A stretch of 64,000 nucleotides of DNA from Hirsutella rhossiliensis (lineage: Eukaryota; Ascomycota; Sordariomycetes; Hypocreales; Ophiocordycipitaceae): the NCBI RefSeq assembly GCF_020360975.1, contig NW_025408669.1, positions 2,604,001 through 2,668,000 of the forward strand, given 5' to 3'. The notes below the pieces were generated by a model, which saw only the letters and a list, made by a program, of their open reading frames with translations, was not told the DNA's origin and searched no databases. This document shows positions 38,950 to 47,600 of this stretch, piece by piece. The position numbers and the translations under genes are program-made. Every line of letters starts with the position of its first letter. Position 1 is the stretch's first letter.

Positions 38950-39113
38950 AGAGTATTGCTATTTATATAATAGTATATTGCTATTTGCATACTCGACCTA
39001 TTTTTAAGATACGTACCCAAGCTAGCCCGCCCCGCCTATTTATACCGCGCGCGCCTAGCAAGTACCCGTACCGCCTAAATGCCCGCACCCGCGCCTGCGC
39101 CCGCCCGCACACA
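38950..39113 (+). repeat. MULE left terminal inverted repeat
   Basis: It matches the reverse complement of 41733-41899 closely, with C-to-T type differences in the first 50 bases. It includes a TATTTATA box (39037-39044) followed by a CG-rich run, so it could act as an element promoter. Confidence 0.8.
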
Positions 39114-39320
39114 CACATAACCCGCACACACATAAGAGGCAATAAAGGCCACATAACGCATGCCTCTCAATTCGCTCAAATAACGCATTTCCGGGCCTTG
39201 AGCTCGAATTTGCAACAATCGGCCCGTCAATTAACCCGGCTCCTCCTTGGCCCTTACGGCTATGTGGGCGGCGGCGGCGTCGCCGCCTCAATTGCATCCC
39301 ACTCAACGATCCCTCCAACG

Positions 39321-39392
39321 CCTGACGAAGCCGGCTGCCCTGACGAAGCCGGCTGCCCTGACGAAGCCGGCTGCCCTGACGAAGCCGGCGGC
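39321..39392 (+). repeat. Four tandem copies of an 18-bp unit
   Basis: The unit CCTGACGAAGCCGGCTGC is repeated four times without a gap; the fourth ends GGC instead of TGC. It is inside the MULE, between the left TIR and the transposase 3' end. It is a multiple of three and gives open frames (PDEAGC or LTKPAA repeats), but I see no evidence these are translated. Confidence 0.9.
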
Positions 39393-39759
39393 GCGCCCCT
39401 CCTGCCGCGTCCTCCTCTTGATCCCCTTCCCCTTGTATTTCCTCGAGCTGATGATCCTTGTTGTGACGCTGCGAGAGACCGTGGGCTATAGCTAAGTTTA
39501 TTAATCTCGTCGCGCCCCCGGCGCCTTCGAACGCTTGCGTTGAGCCGCCTTGAGCTAGCCTGACTCGAATTAGGTAGCTGGGATGCCCTTATAGCCGGCT
39601 GTGACTGTAATGCCGTCTATGATGCTGTCTGTGATACCCTCGCTGTGAGGGAGCTTGGTATAGGTAGCTTATTATTACGGGGCCGGCCGCGTGTAATAGT
39701 AACAACGTCGGGGTCGCGGATTCGTAGCAATAGCTCCTCGAGGTCCTAATAGTAGTAAT

Positions 39760-41655
39760 TAGTATTAAATTTACCTAAAAAGGGGGGGGTCTTTACTAAC
39801 GGCTTCTTAAGCTACTATCGTAAGAGAATATTATGCTTTTTAAGCGTTAACCTAGCTTAAAGGCGTTAAAGGATCGTATATATATAAGGCAGCCTAAGTT
39901 AGTATATAAATCGCCCGCTATAAGGCCGTAATAGCTATAGCTCCCGCGTTAGTAAAGGCATCGCGGCGAGGGTAAGCCTATATTATATAGTAAGTAGGTT
40001 AACTGCTTTATAAGTGATTTTTATACTAAGATCCCCGAGCTAAGTCTATCTAAGGAACTAACGCCTTTATTATATCTCTTACTAGGCAGCCGTTTATATA
40101 TATATTATCTCTTTATTCTTAATTATCTATATAAGAGCATCGTAAAGATATAAGAGGTTAGAGGTGCCTATAACTAAATAAGACTTTATATCCTTATAGG
40201 CGGTTTTAACTAGGCTATTTACCCGCTGCCTAAAGTTATAATATTAGCTAATAAAGTAGCCTACTTACTACTTATACTATAGTATATATTCGTTTAAGAT
40301 ATATATTACGATATACCCTTAGTATTAACTTAAGGTCTTATTAAGCTACCGCTATACCTTATAGAAATCCGCTTTAGTTTTTAAGTAAATAACGCGCTTT
40401 TAAGCTAGGAATATTCTTTTACGGCTAAATTCGACTTCCCTATCGTTTAGACTAAACGTAGTAGCGGCGGCGGCGTTAGCGGCTCCTTATTTAGTAGCCT
40501 TTCGAGCGAGGATAGCTTTTACTTCCTAAGGGACCTCTATATTAATAGAGTTTTTAGGGCTATTAAGATCTACTAGGTCTTTCTAGCGGGACTAGATTTA
40601 AGCCCGAATATTACTATTAACCTAGAATATATAGAGTTATTATTATATTAAGGGGAAAATATAAAGGAGGGCGTTTTTAAGGGCAGCTTCTTTATCTATA
40701 ATAACTATAAAGGGCTCTTATACCTTAACCTATATATAAAGAGCGTTAAGGGACTTATATAGCTATTAGTATCCCTCTTCTTTCTTTAAGTTAATAAGGC
40801 TAAAGGCAAAGTTAGCTAAGGACTTTTAGTTAGTAACTTTTATAACCTAAAAAAAGAAGAGACTAAAGTAGTTAGTTTTATATATATTATTAAAGCTAAG
40901 AACCTTAGGGAAACGTCCCTATATCTTTTAATACTATAGATAGGTCTATAATATACCTTAAATCTTATTTTTATTATATAGGTCGAATTTAATATAATAA
41001 GGAAGATCGCTTACTTAAAGATACCGTAAAAACGCTTATATTACTATTATACTACTAAGAGCTTTAAAATAAATCTTTTAGCGGTCGTTATAAATATCTT
41101 TAATATAAAAGAACGCTATTAAAGGTTTAGCTTTATATAAGATAGTTAATATCTCTTAAGCTAGTAGTACTTTATATTAAGAGAGGTTCTACTTAAGAGC
41201 TTACTATATATTAGTCCGCTAGTAATAAATATTATATATAAAGGGATTAAGGGAAGGCCTATAGTTATAGTAATCCTTAGTAATATAAAAATCCTACTTC
41301 TAAGTTTCCTCGTTATATAACGCTATTATAATAAGGCAGAAAGGGCAGTTAAGCTTTTAAGTAAAAGATTTACGTAGCTTAGTACTTAAAGAAGCTCGCC
41401 GTAGGCTACGATCGTATATAAAGAGGAGTCGTATTATAATAGAGACCCTATTAATATCTCGCTTATATATACTTAACCGCTTAATAACTATAGCGCCGTT
41501 CTCGCGAAGGAAGCCTTTAACGAAGTTATATACCTCGTCGTAGGTTTTAAAGCCTAGGGAAGGCGGTAGGAGCGGGATCGTGTCTTCGCGTTCTTAGTAG
41601 GCATCGCGGGCATCGTAAGCATTATCTAACGTATTAAGGAGGGAGAGAAGGGGGT
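39760..41655 (-). pseudogene. MULE transposase with FAR1-type DNA-binding region, RIP-inactivated
   Basis: On the minus strand, from about 41650 leftward, a frame starts near LLNTLDNAYDARDAY and runs into SLGFKTYDEVYNFVKGF and ENGAIVIKR (about 41560-41470), the FAR1 N-terminal pattern. A CPF motif follows near 41365, where the zinc-binding region of FAR1 is expected. Near 40890-40790 comes VLSFNNIYKTN, the block around the first catalytic Asp of MULE transposases (consensus FDxTYKTN; here Asn), then GVTN-like and NFAF blocks. Many TAG/TAA/TGA codons interrupt it. Dead by nonsense and by loss of the catalytic Asp. The C-terminal end is not resolved. Confidence 0.7.
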
Positions 41656-41732
41656 CCATCGCAGCGCTGGTAATAGCTTTAAATTTAGTATATATATATA
41701 GGTTATGTGTATAGGTTGTATGTGCGGGTTAT

Positions 41733-41899
41733 ATGTATATGCGGGCGGGCGCAGGCGCGGGTGCGGGCATTTAGGCGGTACGGGTACTTGCCAGGCGCGC
41801 GCGGTATAAATAGGCGGGGCGGGCTAGCTTGGGTACGTATCTTAAAAATGGGTCGAGTGTGCAAACAGCAATATGCTATTGTGTAAATAGCAATACTCT
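41733..41899 (-). repeat. MULE right terminal inverted repeat
   Basis: Less mutated partner of 38950-39113; it retains the CA/TG that the left copy lost. The transposase reads away from this end, so this TIR probably carried its promoter. Confidence 0.8.
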
Positions 41900-42368
41900 T
41901 ATATATTACCCCGCTCGAGAACCATGGGTAGAAACTTGGGCAGGGGTATAAGGGCTTGATAGGGCTGCAAGGATCAGCCCCCACACCCGGCCTGTGTACA
42001 GCGATAATATGCGAAGAGCGGATACAGTACAGTCAGTTACAGACCCGCTCGTTCCGGTCCCAGCCACAATGCACACACACCCGTGACTCGATTGACGACC
42101 GATTTGAAGCTTTCGCCATGGCTCTTGCCGGCTTTGTTGACGTTATTTGTAGGTGTTGACCGCTTCGTGGCCCTTCTCAGCAAGTCTGACAAGGCTGCTA
42201 GATGTATAGATGACTTTGATACCGCTGCCTGCCTGCCTTGAAGCTGGTCAGTACTGAAGGCGCCCAGTCGCCCACCACATCTCGGGACGCAGCATTTGTT
42301 CGTGTTTAATCCCCCCCAAGGTCCACTGAACGGTAGAGCCTTCAAGGACAGCCACCGCACTCGTAACA
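41900..42368 (+). promoter_or_regulatory. Upstream region of the DapA-family gene
   Basis: Single-copy DNA with normal CA/TG between the MULE end and the start codon at 42369. I see no clear TATA box close to the start. A CCAAG-containing C-run lies at 42310-42321 and the start context is ACAATG, acceptable for a fungal gene. Short overlapping ORFs here have no recognisable domain and are left out. The promoter is inferred from position only. Confidence 0.35.
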
Positions 42369-43361
42369 ATGCCCGGCGCGGCATCTCGCCCCCACGTTCC
42401 GCCCGCAGGCGTCTGGTGCCCGGCCGTCACCTTCTTCACCGCCTCCGACAGCCTCGACATGGCCGCCCAGACGCAATACTTGGCCCACCTCTCCCGCTCC
42501 GGCCTCGCGGGCCTCGTCGTCATGGGCACCAACTCCGAGGCCTTCCTCCTCACCCGCGACGAGCGCGCCCAGCTCATCGCCGCTGCCCGTGCAGCCGCGG
42601 GGCCCTCGTTCCCCATCATGGCCGGTGTCGGCGCCCACTCGACCAAGCAGACGCTCGAGCTCGCCGACGACGCCGCGCGCGCGGGCGCAAACTACCTGCT
42701 CGTCTTGCCGCCCGCCTACTTTGGCAAGGCCACCACCATGACCGTCGTTACGCGCTTCTTCGCCGAGGTCGCCGCCCAGGCGCCCCTGCCCGTCGTCATC
42801 TACAACTTCCCGGCCGTCTGCAACGGCGTCGACATCGACTCCGACACCATATCCGCCATCGTCCGCCAGAGCGCGGCCGCAAGCCCCGGCGGCGTCTCCA
42901 ACGTGGTGGGCGTCAAGCTGACGTGCGGCTCCGTCGGCAAGATCACACGTCTGGCCGCCTCGCACCGCCGCGACGAGTTCTCCATATATGGCGGCCAGTC
43001 CGACTTCCTCATCGGCGGGCTCGCCGCCGGCAGCGCGGGGTGCATCGCCGCCTTTGCCAACGTCTTCCCCAGGCTCACGGCCGAGATCTACCGGCTACAC
43101 GAGGCCGGCCTGGCCGAGGAGGCCATGAGGCTGCAGCGGGTGGCGGCGCTGGCTGAGAGCCCGTGCAAGAGCGGCATCTCGACGACAAAGTTTGCCGTGG
43201 CGTGCTACTCGGCCAAGCTAGCGGGCATCCAGGACGCTGAGGCGAAGCTGCGGCCGCGGCATCCCTACGAAGAGGCGTCCGAGGCGGGCAAGAAGGCCGT
43301 TAGGGAGGCTATGGCCGAGGCAGCGGTCTTTGAGGAGAAGCTCCAAAAAGGCATTATGTGA
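42369..43361 (+). CDS. DapA/NanA-superfamily class I aldolase or lyase (4-hydroxy-2-oxoglutarate aldolase-like)
   Basis: An intact, intron-less 330-residue protein of usual length for the dihydrodipicolinate synthase/N-acetylneuraminate lyase superfamily, a TIM-barrel that forms a Schiff base with a 2-oxo acid. Visible motifs: GTNSEA at residues 53-58 (family GTTGE box), YNFP with catalytic Tyr145, and GVKLTCG with the Schiff-base Lys183, followed by GGQSDFLIGGLAAGSAG at 208-224. The GVKLTC form resembles 4-hydroxy-2-oxoglutarate aldolase and pyrroline-4-hydroxy-2-carboxylate deaminase more than true DapA, which fungi do not need because they make lysine by the aminoadipate route. Codons are GC-rich and free of RIP. 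It converges on a decayed FAD-oxidase fragment starting one base after its stop, a pairing known from hydroxyproline catabolism. Exact substrate is unknown. It is probably cytosolic; no signal peptide is seen. Confidence 0.9.
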   Translation: MPGAASRPHVPPAGVWCPAVTFFTASDSLDMAAQTQYLAHLSRSGLAGLVVMGTNSEAFLLTRDERAQLIAAARAAAGPSFPIMAGVGAHSTKQTLELADDAARAGANYLLVLPPAYFGKATTMTVVTRFFAEVAAQAPLPVVIYNFPAVCNGVDIDSDTISAIVRQSAAASPGGVSNVVGVKLTCGSVGKITRLAASHRRDEFSIYGGQSDFLIGGLAAGSAGCIAAFANVFPRLTAEIYRLHEAGLAEEAMRLQRVAALAESPCKSGISTTKFAVACYSAKLAGIQDAEAKLRPRHPYEEASEAGKKAVREAMAEAAVFEEKLQKGIM

Positions 43362-43740
43362 GGTGGCAACCAGTCTAGTGGACGTAGGGGGCGAATAGGG
43401 GCGTTATGCACGCCGCGAGGGCACTATAGCGGAACGTGTGTTAGAATAGCTTCCCTATATAGACGGACCACGTAGAGTAAGGAAGAGCTTAACGCATAAT
43501 CGTTAGCTACGTGTAGAACGGATCGTCGTACTCGGCCCTGGCTATCTTGTTAAGGTTATCCGTAGCGGAGGAGCGAGGGGGTGTTCTTATATCCTTTTCG
43601 AGAATAGTGATATCTAAGTCGAAAGAGGCAGCGTAGTAGACAGGCCGAACGCGCCGGCGCCGACGAGAATAATAGGATCGAACTTAGAAACGCCTATATT
43701 AAACGCTATATCGCCTAGGTCGTGTTCTAATAGCTCGGTC
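43362..43740 (-). pseudogene. N-terminal fragment of an FAD-dependent oxidoreductase (DAO superfamily)
   Basis: On the minus strand the sequence reads KFDPIILVGAGAFGLSTTL (about 43690-43636), an N-terminal dinucleotide-binding GxGxxG box. After a frame change comes DITILEKD, then DNLNKIARAEYDDPFYT (about 43550-43500), a block typical of fungal fructosyl-amino-acid oxidase or sarcosine oxidase-like flavoproteins. Farther left, PLFAPYVH and TGCHL surround a TAG in place of Glu or Gln. About 120 residues of a family of about 400-450 remain. At least one frameshift and several stops show it is dead. The fragment ends against the lyase stop codon, so its C-terminus was lost when the two were joined. 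Mutations are RIP-like although it is not in an obvious repeat. Confidence 0.65.
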
Positions 43741-44043
43741 CTCGCAAGGGCCGTTGCCAAAGCTAGTACGGCAGTCCGCGTATAAGTGCTCCGAGCACTC
43801 CCTAAGGTTAAGAGCTAAAAGATAACCTATCGGCCCCCTAGAATGCTGCTACGTACCGTGAGTCCCGTGACCTAGGGGCTGCTCCTCGGCATATAAAGGG
43901 ATATATTAGGAGGGGTCGAAAGTAGCGTAATATAGGAGCGTGAAGAGGAGGTTAGATGCCGGAGGATTAGGCGCGAGGCCGCCCCCCCCCCCCCTTTTTT
44001 CTTTATATTATTACTCGCATGCAACCTCTAGGGCCATGGCGAG

Positions 44044-44071
44044 GCTAATAGGGGCCTAGGCCCCTATTAGC
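44044..44071. repeat. Perfect 28-bp palindrome
   Basis: Self-complementary with 14-bp arms (GCTAATAGGGGCCT and its complement) and no loop, centred on CCTAGG. No gene role is seen. Confidence 0.9.
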
Positions 44072-44185
44072 AGTCCTAGCTAGCTATAGAGCCCGGGGGC
44101 TTACAACTAATTAGGGAAAGGGTAGCTATAAAGGCAAAGATAAAGGAAAGGTCAATCTGGTTCCTCCCACGCGGTGTTTTTCCCC

Positions 44186-44209
44186 CCTAAGGGCCCTAGG
44201 GCCCTTAGG
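44186..44209. repeat. Perfect 24-bp palindrome
   Basis: Self-complementary with 12-bp arms (CCTAAGGGCCCT and its complement), also without a loop. It lies 115 bp from the other palindrome and shares the CCTAGG-type core. Confidence 0.9.
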
Positions 44210-44260
44210 TTACTCCTTGGCGCGAGGCCCTTAAACGAGTGCGGATAGCTCAACCTCTTT

Positions 44261-44373
44261 AACTCAACGGCATCAATTCAATTTAGGGATAAGGTGGTTT
44301 AGCTCCACGGGCAAAATAATAAGTAAGCTATTAATGCAACTTAACGTGAATGCTAAATTGATATAATTGAGTT
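44261..44373. repeat. Possible small inverted-repeat element (~113 bp)
   Basis: The ends read AACTCAA...CAATTTAG and CTAAATTG...TTGAGTT, imperfect inverted repeats of about 20 bp. No convincing target duplication was found, so this may be a decayed MITE or chance. Confidence 0.3.
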
Positions 44374-44386
44374 CATGACCACCCTG

Positions 44387-44424
44387 GCCCCTATAGATCT
44401 GCCCCTATAGATCTGCCCCTATAG
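44387..44424 (+). repeat. 14-bp tandem repeat, about 2.7 copies
   Basis: The unit GCCCCTATAGATCT is repeated head to tail at 44387 and 44401, with a third partial copy from 44415. No function is apparent. Confidence 0.85.
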
Positions 44425-44692
44425 GCTTCCATTCCTCCAGCCTCTTTACGCAATCCCTGTTAGGTTGAGTATAGTAGACCTAGATTCGATCCATTGGCTG
44501 GCATGATGAGGCCAAGACGCTTGGTACTTGGCTGCCTCCTTTCCTTTCCTTAGGGGCTGACTATGCAGCATAACCCTCAGACTATTCGGCAAGCCAAAAA
44601 TTCTTACCCTCTATGTCGGCTGCTCTAATATCCGGGAACTCCCCCACAGGGTGCTCACTGCATGACAAACGAAGAAAGACGTTTCCTATACA

Positions 44693-47600
44693 TCACTTTG
44701 ACTCTTTTCCGGACCACACTCCCGAGATCTTGGTCTTTTTTAGCACCGTGGCGGCCACGTCCTTCAGCAAGCCACCCATGAGAAGCTCCAACACTTGCAA
44801 GTGGGTCTACAAATCCGTGCCGATCTAGTTGCGCAACTCGATGGCTGCTAGAGAATCTAGACCAAAGGCAGTGATTGTCGTCGTGTCCCTCTAAGCCGCC
44901 ATAACCTCAGCCGGGATCATGAGGATGGCGCTAAGCTTCTCCTTAATGCCCCGAGTCACAATCTCATGAGCCTGCTCGAAACTAGACGCGATGCGGAGCC
45001 TATGCGAGATAGGCATGTCGACCGACTCGGCCGCGTCGTTGTCTTGAACTAATTTGGCTAGAGCCGCTTTGCGCAGATATAAAAACCGATTATCGGACGA
45101 ATAGTAGGGCAGAGCAGTCGGGTTGGAAAAGTCGAGCCCCGTGATGCACTGCTCGCCACCGACTTGGCCTCGGATGGATGCTTCCACGAGAGCCAGGAGC
45201 TCTAGCTCGCCCATAGAGCTGCCTAACATGCTCTTCATCACCTCGGCCTGCTTAGCCTTATCCTAAGCCAAGTATCCAACGTCACTGATAGCAGCGAGGT
45301 TGAGAGACGTGGCTGCAAGGCCTTGACTTCGGCGGTGGCGGGCAAATCCGTCGAGGAATGTGTTGGCAGCGGCGTATGCGCCTTGACCTCTGTTGCCGAT
45401 GATGCTAGCGACCGAGGACAGTAAGACAAAGAAGTCTAGGCGGCTTTCCCTGAGGGCATCATGGAAATTCCAAGCGCTGTCGACCTTAGACCGGACAACG
45501 TCCTGATAGTCGCCAAAAGCCCTCTTTTCGAACAGCACATCCTTGAGCACCATAGCGGCGTAGATAACACCGCGGATGGCAGGCAGGCTGCTCTGCAGCT
45601 CTTTGACGAGGCCGGCGACTTGGCCGCTGTCCGCAGCGTCACACTTCCTAACATAGATCGACGCCCCATCATTCTTGCCGTCTTAGGCGAGCTGCCGGAG
45701 CTCGCTCGTCATGGCACCACTGCGTGAGGAAAGGACGACATGGCGCGCGCCCCTCAGAACCATTCGCTTGGCCAGGGATCGCCCGATGCCACCAGTGCCG
45801 CCGATGATGACATATGTGGCATCGCTGGGCAAGTACGGAGCAGTCATAGGATGTGTGGCCTATATATATACATATATGTATCGAGTCAGAGCTATTAAGC
45901 AATGGGCGGTGGTCCCCTTACCTTGACTTGCTGGTTTAGCGCCAGATGATTCACAACCACCTTGCCACTTGTCTTACCACTCTGCAGCGTGCGAAGGGCG
46001 CTCTCGACCTCGGAAATACCAACCGTGGTGATGGGCCCGATGGGATATATAATCCGCTTAGAGATAAGGTTCATAATAGCTGTCAGAACCCGGCTCATGG
46101 TCTTAGGCCGCTCGGCAGCCATAAGGGTCAAGTCGATGGAGCTGAAGGTGTAGTTGTTGTTAAAGTTGGCCATTTCTAGCCTCGTATTGGCGACAATGTC
46201 CCGCTTGCCGATTTCGATAAAGCGTCTAAAGGGCGCGACGCAGTCCCACGTTTCGCGCAAGAGGTCGCCGGCAAGAGAGTTGAGCACCACGTCGACGCCT
46301 TTGCCACCAGTAGCCTCTCGTACCGCGAGGCCAGAGTCGGTGTTGCGGCTGTAGAAAATACGGCCTTTGGGGATTCCATATCTGTCTATAAGTAGCTGTT
46401 TCTTGTCTGCGCTGCCCACGGTAGCGTAAATCTCGGCGCCAATTATCTACGATAGCTGGATGGCTGCTTGGCCTACGCCTCTAGAGGCCGCATGGATAAG
46501 AATTTTCTCGCCCGGCTCTATGCGCGCCAGCTCGGTGATTGCATAGTAGGCTGTGCTGTAGATAACGGGCAGCGACGCGGCGACCTCGAAGCTTATGTCG
46601 GCAGTGATGGCGGCAGCACTCGTCGAGTGGCAGACGGCGTGCGTGCCGTAGGCGCCCCTGACTATAGCGCAGACGCGGTCTCCAACCGCGAGCGATTCGA
46701 CGTTTCGGCCGGTGCGTGTAACGGTGCCGCTGCATTCGATGCCCAGGTGCGGGCTCGCCAGTTCGCCCATGCCGATGACGACGTCTTTGAAGTTCCTGCC
46801 CGTGGCTGCCACCTTAATTTCAATTTCCTCGTCATTGAGGCAGAATTCGGCTTGGTCCGTCCAGTACAGCGAGCTAAGGGCGCCAGGGCTTCCGACAACG
46901 ACCTTAAGGCGCCGTCCGGCCTGTTCGAAATCTTGCAAGTACGGCGCCGCCGGCAGCGATTCTCGGAAGATGCTGACATCTATGTCCGTGTCCCCAGCCA
47001 CACGAGGGACGACGAGTCTGCCTGCTTCCTCGGCAAACTCGAACTCGCCCCCTGTGCCGTCCTGGGACGCGAGAGAGGCATCCAACGCTTCAACAATGAG
47101 CTCGGCTCGATCGGGAGCACCCAGTCGAGACCCGGGATCCAAGTCGAGCATGGCCGCCGCCTTGCCAGTCTCGGATCGTACCGTGCGCAAAAGGCCCTGG
47201 GCCATGGTCTTACATGTGCCGGGTGACTCGGAGCATCGATACGCACCAGACGTGACCCATAGCATCGAACCGCACTGGAGAAGAAGGGTTTGGAGACGGG
47301 CGAAAGTGTGTGCCGTCATGTTATGAATCAGGGGTGCGTCGACCTCTGCAAGGCAGATGTATCGAGCCGACGACGAAGGCTCGATGTTGAACAGAGGGCA
47401 GACAGACGCCCTGGAGCCGGTCCGCGTTTCAATCAGGTCCAAAAGAGCACCTGCCAGCTGGTCAGACTCTTTCGCATCGGATATGACGACGGTAGCGGCG
47501 CCTTGTTCCCCCCGGCCATGACGCCCGTTGGTGCCGCTGCCATTCATGACGCCTATCGTATGGCCATCGGTGTGTGCGTAGCCGTTCGTGACTGCTTGGC

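Larger units (their letters stand above)
38950..41899 (-). mobile_element. Mutator-like element (MULE) with ~170-bp terminal inverted repeats
   Basis: Long inverted repeats (38950-39113 and 41733-41899) begin AGAGTATTGCTATTT. The left copy carries extra C-to-T changes. Between them, on the minus strand, is a RIP-damaged protein with FAR1-type and MULE transposase blocks. Long TIRs and this transposase agree with the Mutator superfamily. The expected 8-11-bp target duplication is not found: only TA borders each end, and the two flanks are unrelated (copia F left, single-copy DNA right), so the element probably sits at a rearrangement. The left 700 bp and the TIRs are GC-rich and mostly unmutated, while the transposase region is RIP-saturated. 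Confidence 0.75.
43741..44692. other. Intergenic region with palindromes, homopolymer and short repeats
   Basis: No gene seen. A TATA-like stretch on the minus strand at about 43892-43908 could have belonged to the oxidase fragment's promoter. A run of 13 C followed by 6 T lies at 43982-44000. Two perfect palindromes, a possible 110-bp inverted-repeat element and a 14-bp tandem repeat are listed separately. CA/TG frequency is near normal after about 44130. The small plus-strand ORF at 44613-44828 overlaps the PKS 3' end in antisense and is not called. Confidence 0.6.

Noticed and set aside
38985..39491. Plus-strand ORF of 168 codons (and an 82-codon ORF at 39247-39495)
   Set aside because: It begins in the MULE left TIR. 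The same peptide start arises from the right TIR on the minus strand (41703-41984), so it reflects a GC-rich, stop-poor TIR plus an in-frame tandem repeat. No domain.
40000..41280. Long plus-strand frame across the MULE interior if stops are read through
   Set aside because: The minus strand carries recognisable FAR1/MULE blocks in the same stretch; the plus-strand reading is a shadow.
38948..41901. Tc1/mariner element because of TA on both sides of the TIRs
   Set aside because: The internal protein is MULE-like, the TIRs are ~170 bp, and TA matches are expected by chance in this base composition.
42248..43156. Overlapping ORFs antisense to or in other frames of the DapA-family gene (132, 207, 92 and 286 codons)
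   Set aside because: They are shadows of a GC-rich coding frame and lack family motifs; the +42369 frame has catalytic residues and normal length.
44613..44828. 71-codon plus-strand ORF at the PKS 3' end
   Set aside because: Antisense to the ACP and C-terminal region; no independent support.
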